Of a stretch of DNA of 64,000 bases, positions 8,501 through 15,592 are shown in pieces (the first letter of the stretch is position 1; each line of letters opens with the position of its first letter). This stretch comes from Actomonas sp051209155 (GTDB taxonomy: Bacteria > Verrucomicrobiota > Verrucomicrobiia > Opitutales > Opitutaceae). The notes beneath the pieces were generated by a model, which saw nothing but the letters and a program-made list of their open reading frames with translations, did not search any database and had not been told where the DNA came from. Where the stretch lies: the NCBI GenBank assembly GCA_051209155.1, contig JBPJGB010000004.1; one strand, written 5' to 3'. The translations under genes and the position numbers were made by a program.

Positions 8501-8768
8501 CAAGGACGAACAGTCTGGCAAGTCGGGCAAGTCCGACCAGTCGTCGAAGTCGGGTAAGTCCGACCGTTACGGTAAGTCCGACAAGCGCGGCGACAGCTGT
8601 GATTACAACTGGTGGGGACAATGCAGCAAGAAGGGCAAGCGCGGTCATAGCTGTGGCGGCTCCGACTCCGGCGGCAAGTCCTCGCACCAATCTTCCAAAT
8701 CCGGAAAGTCGGGCAAACCCGGCCAGTCGAGCGGCAGCTCGTGGGGCTGGTTCGGTTGGTGGGGCTAA
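5517..8768 (+). CDS. Large secreted Ig-like protein with SGK-repeat, Cys/Trp-rich tail
   Basis: 1083 residues. A signal peptide (basic start, hydrophobic ALIAGLLSVALSLCAV, cleavage near ASAAG) shows export; a second ATG at 5550 gives a cleaner signal. After a 200-residue N-terminal domain come five beta-rich repeats of about 105 residues, each opening with a P-x-V-x-I-x-x-P-x-x-G pattern, as in Ig-like/cadherin-like surface proteins. A Cys-containing domain (about 755-870) follows. The last 210 residues are runs of SGK interrupted by three copies of a unit with C-x-Y-x-WWG-x-C and RGH-x-C. The tail is strongly basic. Likely cell surface or matrix; function unknown. Single gene with its own terminator. 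Confidence 0.85.
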   Translation: MRFIRKSSRTLMKHRRNALIAGLLSVALSLCAVHNASAAGRDPTVGYTPNDQTVEGDAPLFWFHSVTVTAPSGLQTVVQPNLVWRVISAPDGVDDATALSYLEVIQLPDNSVLPPSWINTGKNRDEAEVTAWIQGEGASPNDLSFSSTNLKRAIGIFFRGPSDAVAGDYAYGLRFEGFPGEAALPGGVGTVLNDATYINVFINNPISGEPPTVGIASPGDGEQFTYIVGGSPVIVPIEVTGAATDGYEVTDLTVSVSDRGTLGTNEITYSDLNTTLATGLASLGYTQAGIYTVSATATNSIGEATTSTDFEILRVVAPPELSIVNPLPPSVQVYTYTLGVETGATIPYLVNATTFADGGAVEGIQTLTLTRDGSVPVTLTGWTIGELDAYGTGSEVLPEGTYTLYATTSTPHGTDTASATFQVQGLLPEPEVTITSPNNGATFTRIQGDPASVISFTYEGGVAYGAIESVSVTVLDGEGQPADFEFESFGVLTGSINGSGTITTSIADSFTIEVTVVSEGGTATDSITLSVVELTAEPPVISIDTPADGDVFTFEFGGPGATVPVSITTDTDFGTIDELIASLSTPNGPQTLTPVLAGMGTVSATGTDTLVLNAPGTYTITARSETAYGFAATSNSFTVVGTYPDPVATILTPDDGLEVTRFESDAPTEITFTFETSVSYGTIEDLIVTINGQPVVPTHSGLGQAVVTGSATITSSETANYDISVTGISDQNKSATDSITVTVTEKSDPGGDDNCPTSVAWKGDIARGKVFCGGDDAVLEFTLHCDDCSSVTDQEVVVVVVDEDTGEEWYFTYGASAGDDTYTIDGVVYSASFSTAEGDHTYRVEVYRPKAVGSADMNLLSSKLFTTAADCGCKSDKSGKSGKSGKSGKSGQSCKSGKSGYSDKSGKSGHSGKSGKGDNCDYDWWGHCKKKGDRGHDCGGGKSSKSGKSDHSSKSGKSGKSGKNDNCEYNWWGHCKKQGDRGHDCGDSGKSGKSGKDEQSGKSGKSDQSSKSGKSDRYGKSDKRGDSCDYNWWGQCSKKGKRGHSCGGSDSGGKSSHQSSKSGKSGKPGQSSGSSWGWFGWWG
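8128..8750 (+). repeat. In-gene SGK-codon repeat tract with three Cys/Trp units
   Basis: Tandem 9-base units (AAGTCGGGC and synonymous variants such as AAGTCCGGT) encode KSG repeats. Three longer units near 8268-8337, 8406-8476 and 8590-8660 encode the C-x-Y-x-WWG-x-C-x-K motif. Synonymous changes between copies show that the peptide is conserved more than the DNA. Confidence 0.85.
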
Positions 8769-8790
8769 ATTCACCCGGCTTTGATTTTCA

Positions 8791-8819
8791 AAGGGACTCT
8801 CGAAAGGGAGTCCCTTTTT
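8791..8819 (+). terminator. Rho-independent terminator of the SGK-repeat gene
   Basis: GGGACTC (8793-8799) pairs with GAGTCCC (8808-8814) and is followed by five Ts; AA/TT extend the stem by 2 bp. Confidence 0.88.
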
Positions 8820-8889
8820 GTATCGGCTCTTCAGCGCAATCTGCTCCGTCGCGCACCGCCGTCATCATTTCACCCAGTCCATTGCCCCC

Positions 8890-9579
8890 ATGTCGTCCGC
8901 GCCCATTTCCTTGAGCCTGTCCCGTGTCACCTTGCTCAAAACGCTGTGGACGACGGTCGGTGTTTTGGTGGGTATCCATGTTGTCCTTACATTCATCCAC
9001 TATGAGGTGCGGGAGTTGCCTTGGCTGGTCCGGCAGATCTTCGATGTGGATGAAGAAGACAGTTTCCCGACTTGGTATTCAGCCACGGCCCTGTTTGTGA
9101 CGGCGGCGTGCCTGGCGGTTCATGCCTGGGGGAAATCAAGTGCCCACGAGCAGGGCTTGTTGCCGTGGAAAGGACTGGCCGGTGGGTTCCTGTTTCTTTC
9201 GGTGGATGAAATTGCGGGAATGCACGAAACGCTGAACAGCGTGACTGATTTCTCGTGGGCCGTTCCCGGAGGGATTGTGGGGGCCTTGGTTGGTTTGATG
9301 TTCCTCCGGTTTCTGCTGAAGCTTCCGCGCCGCACCGCCATTTGGTTTGTGATTGGCGGCGCGATTTATCTGGGCGGTGCGGTTGGCGTGGAACTGCTGA
9401 CCGAGCCTTTTCTGGAAAATGATCTGCTCGACACCCTGCCTTACAACATTTGGACCGCCCTGGAGGAGTCGATGGAGATGGGGGGCGTATTGATTTTCCT
9501 CAATGCCTTGCTCAAGCATATGGCCGGGGGCTCCGCCAAGCTGGTGCTCCAGTTCACAATGCCCGTAGATCGCAAATGA
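8890..9579 (+). CDS. Multi-pass membrane protein of unknown function
   Basis: 229 residues from the ATG at 8890; an earlier in-frame start at 8818 overlaps the terminator and is unlikely. About six hydrophobic segments are visible (for example TVGVLVGIHVVLTF, GGIVGALVGLMFL, WFVIGGAIYLGGA). Acidic/His motifs between them (SVDEIAGMHE, then ALEESMEMGG) could bind metal or protons, but I do not recognise a characterised family. It converges on the gene at 9625. Confidence 0.65.
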   Translation: MSSAPISLSLSRVTLLKTLWTTVGVLVGIHVVLTFIHYEVRELPWLVRQIFDVDEEDSFPTWYSATALFVTAACLAVHAWGKSSAHEQGLLPWKGLAGGFLFLSVDEIAGMHETLNSVTDFSWAVPGGIVGALVGLMFLRFLLKLPRRTAIWFVIGGAIYLGGAVGVELLTEPFLENDLLDTLPYNIWTALEESMEMGGVLIFLNALLKHMAGGSAKLVLQFTMPVDRK

Positions 9580-9624
9580 CGGGCAAGCTGGCGGGGAACC
9601 AACGTGCCCGCCGCACCAACCCGC

Positions 9625-10326
9625 TCACCCCAAACGATCCGGCGAGTCGAGTTCGGGCAGCGGCAGGGGTTGACGGAAATCCATTCGCCCGACCAGTTCG
9701 AGCAAGCGCTCCTGGAGAACCCTGTTCTGCGCCTCTTCGTCCAACTCGAAACCGGCGGGATCGAGAACCTTCTCCGCCAGTTCGATGCTCAGAACGTAGA
9801 TATGATTGTTGTGCAGAAAGAGCAGGTTGCCTCGTTTGGCCACGGGTGGGGATCCATCGGGCAGCGTGACCACGCGCTCACCAAACATGGAACCACCTGG
9901 CAGCAAGTTGAAGACGAAGAGCGCGCCATGAAGGAGTTCGGGCGTGAAGCGGGCGCTCTCGATCTTAGCCCCCGCGAAGCGCTGGGAAAATTGCGGCTGC
10001 ACGTGCTCCCGGAAGAACCCGACCAAAAAATCGCGCCGGCCGAGAGTCTCATCGCGACGCTTCAACCCAATATCCAGACCAAAACAGGCGACACTGGCGT
10101 GGAGTCGCACGTGATCCTGCAGCGTGACGACCTCGGGGGTGTCGACCACTTCACCCGCCAATCCGATTTGGGCCGGCAATTTGAGTGAGTATTCCCCGCT
10201 CGGTGCTTCGTAGCGATTGTCGGCAATGGACCCGTAGAGAAACCCGGTTTGCTGGGCGGAAACGAAGTGGGTCACCGCCAGCGCCCCCGCAAGGGACAGG
10301 TGCGAAAGAAGTCGCGTCACGCGCAT
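9625..10326 (-). CDS. Secreted protein of unknown function
   Basis: 233 residues from the ATG at 10326, which places a signal peptide (MRVTRLLSHLSLAGALAV, cleavage near SAQQ) at the N-terminus. The mature part has a beta-rich start (GEYSLKLPAQIGL) and an acidic helical end; no catalytic motif is recognised. The visible beta pattern resembles generic periplasmic or outer-membrane-associated proteins. It starts 31 bases after rsmA ends on the same strand, so co-transcription is likely. Confidence 0.6.
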   Translation of the reverse strand: MRVTRLLSHLSLAGALAVTHFVSAQQTGFLYGSIADNRYEAPSGEYSLKLPAQIGLAGEVVDTPEVVTLQDHVRLHASVACFGLDIGLKRRDETLGRRDFLVGFFREHVQPQFSQRFAGAKIESARFTPELLHGALFVFNLLPGGSMFGERVVTLPDGSPPVAKRGNLLFLHNNHIYVLSIELAEKVLDPAGFELDEEAQNRVLQERLLELVGRMDFRQPLPLPELDSPDRLG

Positions 10327-10357
10327 GACCAATAGTGACCTCAAATCGGTGCCGATT

Positions 10358-11191
10358 TCAAGCCGTCGGCAGGGTGCGCCAGGCCGCGACTGGAATTGCT
10401 TCCGGGCGCGCTTTTCCGTCGAGACTCCACTGGCTCAACGACGCAATCCAAGCTTGGCCATCGTCAGCCAAGCGTCCGCGCAACAGGGCGGCGATCTGCT
10501 TGCGGCGCTGTTGAAAGCAACGGCGGATCAATTGGCGTTGCGCGGAGCTGAACAGGAAAGGGGAGGTCTTCCGCACGACATGCAGTAAGTAGGAATCCAC
10601 GTCTGGCCGGGGATGGAAGCAGGACGCCGGAACCTTGTGGCCCGGAGCGATATCGAACGCAGCTTGGAGGAAGATGGAAATGCCGCCGAATTGTTTGGTG
10701 CCGGGCTGAGCCATGTAGCGTTGAGCCGCCTCCCACTGCAACATAAGCACCATGCGGGTCGGGAGCGGGTCCTCCAACATCGCGTCCAACCACGGTGTTG
10801 AAATCGCGTAGGGAAGATTGGCGACGACTTTGAATCCGGCGGCGGCAAGGGCCGGGGGCAGACCAGCGCGTGGGTGGTCCATGGCGTCGCCCTCCAGGAG
10901 GTTGAGCTGAGCGGAAGTGATCGGCCCCGAAAATTCATCACGCAGGAAGGTCGCCAAACGCGCGTCGCGCTCCACCGCCCAGACCTGCGCCCCGTGATCG
11001 AGCAGTTCCTGGGTAAGCGTGCCAAGTCCTGGACCGACCTCGACGACAACCTCTCGCTGTGCCACTCGTCCCAGCTCGACGGACTTTCGAACGATGTTGG
11101 CATCCACCAGAAAGTTTTGCCCGAGAGCGCGTTTCGGGTGGTGCCCCAGGCGAGCCAGGCGGTCACGGGTGGTGGAGGGGGTCAGCGACAT
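10358..11191 (-). CDS. rsmA: 16S rRNA dimethyladenosine transferase
   Basis: 277 residues. The N-terminal HPKRALGQNFLVD, the SAM-binding VVEVGPGLGTLT and the catalytic NLPYAISTP are the hallmarks of KsgA/RsmA, which dimethylates two adjacent adenosines in helix 45 of 16S rRNA during small-subunit maturation. The C-terminal helical domain with CFHPRPDVDS is present. It is divergent from mscS, with an 80-base shared upstream region. Confidence 0.95.
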   Translation of the reverse strand: MSLTPSTTRDRLARLGHHPKRALGQNFLVDANIVRKSVELGRVAQREVVVEVGPGLGTLTQELLDHGAQVWAVERDARLATFLRDEFSGPITSAQLNLLEGDAMDHPRAGLPPALAAAGFKVVANLPYAISTPWLDAMLEDPLPTRMVLMLQWEAAQRYMAQPGTKQFGGISIFLQAAFDIAPGHKVPASCFHPRPDVDSYLLHVVRKTSPFLFSSAQRQLIRRCFQQRRKQIAALLRGRLADDGQAWIASLSQWSLDGKARPEAIPVAAWRTLPTA

Positions 11192-11270
11192 AACTGCATC
11201 TAAAAAAGCGAGATAACCATCACATCAAAATCAATCAAGGATTCCCAGCCCGACTTGACCGCTGAGATTT

Positions 11271-12128
11271 ATGCAAGATGATGGCGCTGTCATGCATCCA
11301 ACTCTTCTAGCAGTTACTCCGCAAGAATGGCTCTCCACCACGGGTGTGGACTGGGCCATCAAAATCGTTCTGGCCCTCGCGATCTTCGTCATCGGTCGCA
11401 TGGTGGTCAGCTTCATTACCGGCCTCATCCTCAAGGCCTTCAAAAAGGCCAAGGTCGATGACACACTGGCCGGTTTCCTCGCGAAAATTGCCAATGTTTT
11501 GATGTTGGCCGTGGTGGTCATGGCTGCGCTGGAAAAGCTCGGAGTCGAAACCACTTCGCTGGTGGCCATCCTCGGTGCCGCCGGCTTGGCCGTCGGCCTG
11601 GCGCTGCAGGGTTCTTTGTCTAACTTCGCGGCCGGGGTGATGATCATCATTTTCCGTCCCTTCACCGTGGGCAACTTCATTGAAGCCGGCGGCACCAAGG
11701 GCATCGTCGAGGGTATCAGTATTTTCAATACGAACATGCGCACGCCGCAGAATCAGGTGGTGATCGTGCCCAACGGGCAGATCATGGGCGGCACCATCGT
11801 CAACTATTCCGTCAAGGAGACCCGCCGTATCGATCTCACCCTCGGCGTGAGCTACGACGATGACCTCAAGGTGGCCAAGGAAACCATCACCAAGGTCATC
11901 GAATCCGACGAACGCATCCTCAAGGATCCGGCGCCCATCATCGGTGTGATGGAACTCGGCGCGAGCAGCGTCGACATCGTGGCCTGGTTCTGGGTCAACT
12001 CCCCGGATTTCCTCACCACCAAGATGGACATGACCGAGCGCTTGAAGGTCGAGTTGGAGGCTGCTGGCTGCTCCATCCCGTATCCGCAGCGCGACGTGCA
12101 TCTCTACCAGGAGGGCAAATCGGCCTAA
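11271..12128 (+). CDS. mscS: Small-conductance mechanosensitive channel
   Basis: 285 residues, close to E. coli MscS length. Three hydrophobic segments are visible: IKIVLALAIFVIGRMVV, ANVLMLAVVVMAAL and the pore helix region GLAVGLALQGSLSNFAAG with the Ala/Gly pattern typical of MscS TM3. The cytoplasmic beta domain follows (FRPFTVGNFIEAGG, VPNGQIMGGTIVNYS). It opens under membrane tension to release solutes after osmotic downshock. The ATG at 11292 is an alternative start. It shares a terminator region with the convergent trpC. Confidence 0.93.
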   Translation: MQDDGAVMHPTLLAVTPQEWLSTTGVDWAIKIVLALAIFVIGRMVVSFITGLILKAFKKAKVDDTLAGFLAKIANVLMLAVVVMAALEKLGVETTSLVAILGAAGLAVGLALQGSLSNFAAGVMIIIFRPFTVGNFIEAGGTKGIVEGISIFNTNMRTPQNQVVIVPNGQIMGGTIVNYSVKETRRIDLTLGVSYDDDLKVAKETITKVIESDERILKDPAPIIGVMELGASSVDIVAWFWVNSPDFLTTKMDMTERLKVELEAAGCSIPYPQRDVHLYQEGKSA

Positions 12129-12154
12129 TCCCGCGCCGATTGCACAGCTGCTTG

Positions 12155-12192
12155 AACGGGCGATCCTTCACGGGGTCGCCCGTTTGTTTTTT
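12155..12192. terminator. Terminator between convergent mscS and trpC
   Basis: AACGGGCGA (12155-12163) pairs with TCGCCCGTT (12176-12184); a T-rich tail follows on the plus strand. It best fits as the mscS terminator, but it also lies just beyond the trpC stop, so it may act for both strands. Confidence 0.8.
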
Positions 12193-12196
12193 CGCT

Positions 12197-12991
12197 CTAG
12201 CGGAACGACTGCAACAGAACGGCCGGGTCCGGCGCCTTCATTAGAGATTCGCCGACCAACACGGCGTTGGCTCCGCAGGCCTTGGCGCGGCCGGCGTCGG
12301 CGGCTGTGTGAATGCCACTTTCACTGACGGTGATCACTCCGTCTGGAATCTGTGGAATCAGGCGTTCGCTCAACGCGAGGTCGGTTCTGAAGATCGCCAG
12401 ATCACGATTGTTGACGCCGATGATTTTGGCCCCGGCCGCCACCGCACGTTCCAATTCAGGTTCGGAATGGATTTCGAACAGAGCATCCAGGCCGGCCGCC
12501 GTCGCTGCGGCAAAGAGGGATGCGATATCGGCGTCTGAAAGGGCACGGACGATGATGAGGATGGCGCTGGCCCCCGCTTCGCGCGCCTGCCGCACTTGGA
12601 TCGGGTGCACCATAAAATCTTTCCGCAGACAGGGCACCGCGGGAGGCTGGGAACGGAACAAAGCGGTGACGCGTTCCAGATCCTGCAGCGTGCCGCCAAA
12701 GTAGCGCTCGTCGGTCAGGACGGACAGGCAATCCGCGCCAGCAGTCTGGTAGCGGCCAGCCTGCGTCGGGGCATCGACGCCGGTGGCAATGGCTCCGGCC
12801 GATGGCGAACGTCTTTTGATCTCGGCGATCACGGCGAGCGAGCCGTCACCGCGGCGAAGAGCCCCCGCAAAGGAAGGTGCCGCAGGGAGCTGCGCGTTGA
12901 GGGTCGACAGCTCGTCGAGCGAAACATCGCGCACGAACGGCGCGACTTCTTCGCGCTTCCAAGCCATGATTTCATCCAGTTTGTCGGCCAT
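12197..12991 (-). CDS. trpC: Indole-3-glycerol phosphate synthase
   Basis: 264 residues from ATG 12991 (MADKLDEIMAWKREEV); an upstream in-frame ATG at 13015 adds an unconvincing Cys-rich start. TIM-barrel motifs AEIKRRSPSAG, LSVLTDERYFGG, CLRKDFMV and GVNNRDL, then VSESGI, hold the catalytic Lys/Glu set. The enzyme closes the indole ring in tryptophan synthesis. It stands alone here, without other trp genes, and is divergent from mazG. Confidence 0.95.
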   Translation of the reverse strand: MADKLDEIMAWKREEVAPFVRDVSLDELSTLNAQLPAAPSFAGALRRGDGSLAVIAEIKRRSPSAGAIATGVDAPTQAGRYQTAGADCLSVLTDERYFGGTLQDLERVTALFRSQPPAVPCLRKDFMVHPIQVRQAREAGASAILIIVRALSDADIASLFAAATAAGLDALFEIHSEPELERAVAAGAKIIGVNNRDLAIFRTDLALSERLIPQIPDGVITVSESGIHTAADAGRAKACGANAVLVGESLMKAPDPAVLLQSFR

Positions 12992-13113
12992 AGGGCAAAG
13001 GGGCACGAAACACACGCGGCGCGTGAAAACGAGAACTGATTTGGCCGCTTTTTACGCCGGCACCGAAGGTTGTGGTTGTTGGGGCTGCCGCTTTGCCGTT
13101 TTCCTCCCTGGGT

Positions 13114-13779
13114 ATGAGTTCTCTCCATGAGCTGCGGACCACCATCGCCCGCCTGCGCGCACCCGATGGATGCCCTTGGGATCAAGAACAGACGCATGCG
13201 TCGCTGGTGCGTTGCTTGATCGACGAAGTGAGCGAATTGATCGACACGATCGACCGGGAGGATGTCGACCACATGCGGGAGGAATTGGGCGACGTGCTGA
13301 TTCAGGTCTACTTCCACGCCCAAATCGCAGAGGAAGCAGGCCAGTTTGACCTCGAGGATGTCGCCCGCGACGTGAACGAGAAACTGATCCGACGGCACCC
13401 GCACGTGTTTGGCGACCACGCCCGGCTTGGCACGGCCGGTGAGGTGATCACCAAATGGGAGGAGATCAAAGCCACTGAAAAGAAAAACGGCCCGGCCAAA
13501 CAAGGCCTGTTCAAAGCGCAGCCGCCGCGCCTGCCCGCCACCATGCTGGCCGAGGCGGTCTGGAAACAGATCCGCAAGCAAAACCTGGTGGTGCCGGATA
13601 CGGCGCTGAGTGACGCGGTGGCAGCCAAGCGTGCGGGGCTGGATGACGAATCATTGGGGCGGGAGCTGTTCGTCCTCGCCGCTGCGGCCAGGGAGCGGGG
13701 GCTCGACCCGGAGGGCGCGCTGCGTCGGCAGTCGGATCGATTGATGCACGATGTCGAACAAGCCCAGCAAAGCGATTGA
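13114..13779 (+). CDS. mazG: Nucleoside triphosphate pyrophosphohydrolase (MazG)
   Basis: 221 residues from ATG 13114. The first half has the MazG signature CPWDQEQTHASL, then EVSELIDTID and EELGDVLIQVYFHAQIAEE with the metal-binding acidic residues. It hydrolyses NTPs/dNTPs to the monophosphate and cleans the nucleotide pool. The end overlaps the following recombinase gene by 29 bases, suggesting translational coupling. Confidence 0.92.
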   Translation: MSSLHELRTTIARLRAPDGCPWDQEQTHASLVRCLIDEVSELIDTIDREDVDHMREELGDVLIQVYFHAQIAEEAGQFDLEDVARDVNEKLIRRHPHVFGDHARLGTAGEVITKWEEIKATEKKNGPAKQGLFKAQPPRLPATMLAEAVWKQIRKQNLVVPDTALSDAVAAKRAGLDDESLGRELFVLAAAARERGLDPEGALRRQSDRLMHDVEQAQQSD

Positions 13780-14725
13780 GCCCTCAGCGGAGGAAGGCGA
13801 GGGCGGTCTCCCGGCGGAGGTCGCGTCCGTTTGGCTCGATCCGTTCCTGACGTGGTTGGCGAAGGAACGGCGCTACTCGCCGCACACGGTGCGGAACTAC
13901 CGCCATGCTTTTGTGCGGTTTTTCGGCTGGCTGCAGGGCGCCGGGATCGAGGCCAAGCCGTTTGACGAGCTCACGCGGCGGGAGATGCGAGACTTCGTGA
14001 TTGAGTCGCAACGCGCGCTCGACCGTCGCACCCTGCATTTGCATGTCTCGGGCCTGCGGGCGTTTTTCCGTTTCTGGATTTCGCGCGGGCGCATGTTGCG
14101 CAATCCCTTCACGGGCATCCCGCTGCCGAAGCTGGAGAAGCGACTGCCACAGTTTCTGACCGAGAGTCAGATCAAGCGCCTCTTGCTCGGCCCTCAGCGC
14201 CTGATGGAAAATGAGGCGATCGACCCTTTCACGGCGTGGCGGGATCGTTTGGCGATGGAGCTGCTTTACGGCGGTGGACTGCGCGTGAGTGAAGGGTGCA
14301 ACCTCCGCTACGCCGCCATCGATGCGGCATCCGGTTGCGCTCGAATTCTCGGCAAAGGCGGCAAGGAGCGACTGTGTCCCTTGGGGCGTGTCGCCATGGC
14401 CGTGCTGGAGCATTGGCGCTCGCACCATGCGCCGGATACGCGTCCCGCCAGCACGGTTTTGCAGAACACGAACGGGTCGGCCATGACGCCTCGCCAGGTC
14501 CAAGCCATGCTCAAGCGTTATCTGGCGCTCGCCGAGCTGCCCTTGGATCTCACGCCGCACAAACTGCGGCACAGTTATGCCACCCACCTCCTGAACGCCG
14601 GGGCAGATTTGAGGCTCGTGCAGGAGTTGCTCGGCCACGCCAACCTGGCAACAACCCAGATCTACACCCATGTTTCCATGGCCCGCCTCAAGGAAGTTCA
14701 TGCCAATGCGCACCCTCGGGCCTGA
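13751..14725 (+). CDS. Tyrosine recombinase of XerC/XerD type
   Basis: 324 residues. An N-terminal SAM-like DNA-binding domain (LTWLAKERRYSPHTVRNYRHAF) precedes a catalytic domain with the Arg in GGGLRVSEGCNLRY, HKLRHSYATHLL, the LGHANLATTQIYTHV segment and the nucleophile Tyr therein. Length and motifs match the chromosome-dimer resolvases XerC/XerD; which one is not decidable here. It overlaps mazG and has no prophage context nearby, arguing for the housekeeping enzyme. Confidence 0.92.
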   Translation: MSNKPSKAIEPSAEEGEGGLPAEVASVWLDPFLTWLAKERRYSPHTVRNYRHAFVRFFGWLQGAGIEAKPFDELTRREMRDFVIESQRALDRRTLHLHVSGLRAFFRFWISRGRMLRNPFTGIPLPKLEKRLPQFLTESQIKRLLLGPQRLMENEAIDPFTAWRDRLAMELLYGGGLRVSEGCNLRYAAIDAASGCARILGKGGKERLCPLGRVAMAVLEHWRSHHAPDTRPASTVLQNTNGSAMTPRQVQAMLKRYLALAELPLDLTPHKLRHSYATHLLNAGADLRLVQELLGHANLATTQIYTHVSMARLKEVHANAHPRA

Positions 14726-14879
14726 CCCCGAATAGAACTTGTCACGACGTTTGGGCTGGGGCGATTTCCCGATGCCAGAAATGTTCATACTAATACCGGT
14801 CGTAAGCCCTTTACCCTATTTTTCACCTATCCGAATGGATTTGATAGAAATTAGTGAAACGGCCGCGTAACAGTCACCC

Positions 14880-15566
14880 ATGTCCGCCGCTATTTCCGCC
14901 CAAACCGAAGTGAACCTCAAACGAGTGATGGTCGTGGACGATCATGTTTCGGTGGTGGAAATGGTGATTCAGTTTCTGGATAGCCTTGGCGGCTTCGAGG
15001 TGGTTGGCCAAGCGACCACGGTTGACGAGGGCTGCAAGGTCGGCGCCGAACAGCGGCCTGATTTGGTGATTCTGGACCTCGTGCTCGATCGTGGGGCGGC
15101 GGGTTTGCGGCTCATCGACGAATTGCGACGCAACAGTCCGCAGACCAAGTATCTCGTTTACTCCGGCAATCTTACGCTCAGTGCCGTGCGTTCCGCGATG
15201 GCGGCGGGGGTCTTGGGGATCGTCGACAAAGGCGCTCCTTTGAGCGAATTGCGCGAGGCCTTGCGTAGTGCGGCTGAAGGCACGCCGTTCTATTCGAGCT
15301 CCGCCGCCGATTTCCTGCGTCATCTCGTGCGGGAGAAACGCACCGAAAAGCGCACGGTTGAACTCAGTCCCCGTGAACGCTCCGTGCTGACGATGTTGGC
15401 TGAGGGGATGAGCTCAAAGGAGATCGCCGAGAAGTTGGGGCTCAGCATGCACACCGTGGTCAACCACCGGAGCAACCTCATGCGAAAGACCGGTTTGCAT
15501 CGTGTGGCGCAACTATCTCGTTACGCGGTGGAGATCGGTCTGCTCAATCCGCCGCCGACCGGGTAA
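14880..15566 (+). CDS. LuxR-type response regulator
   Basis: 228 residues. The receiver domain (MVVDDHVSVVEMV, phosphorylated Asp in LVILDLVLDRG, then a Thr/Ser-type switch and Lys near VDKGAP) is followed by a LuxR/NarL helix-turn-helix: LSPRERSVLTMLAEGMSSKEIAEKLGLSMHTVVNHR. No histidine kinase is adjacent, so it is an orphan. Its end (RYAVEIGLL) matches that of the regulator at 44989-45636. Its 155-base upstream region is AT-richer and probably holds the promoter. Confidence 0.92.
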   Translation: MSAAISAQTEVNLKRVMVVDDHVSVVEMVIQFLDSLGGFEVVGQATTVDEGCKVGAEQRPDLVILDLVLDRGAAGLRLIDELRRNSPQTKYLVYSGNLTLSAVRSAMAAGVLGIVDKGAPLSELREALRSAAEGTPFYSSSAADFLRHLVREKRTEKRTVELSPRERSVLTMLAEGMSSKEIAEKLGLSMHTVVNHRSNLMRKTGLHRVAQLSRYAVEIGLLNPPPTG

Positions 15567-15592
15567 CCGGCGCAGGGGTGACGCAGCGATCG

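Noticed and set aside
8128..8750. Repeats here taken for a CRISPR array
   Set aside because: The 9-base units are in-frame codons of SGK with no spacers of constant length and no cas genes.
12992..13113. A Trp-rich leader peptide upstream of trpC
   Set aside because: No short frame with Trp codons and no terminator-like hairpin in the trpC-mazG spacer, unlike the aroF leader.
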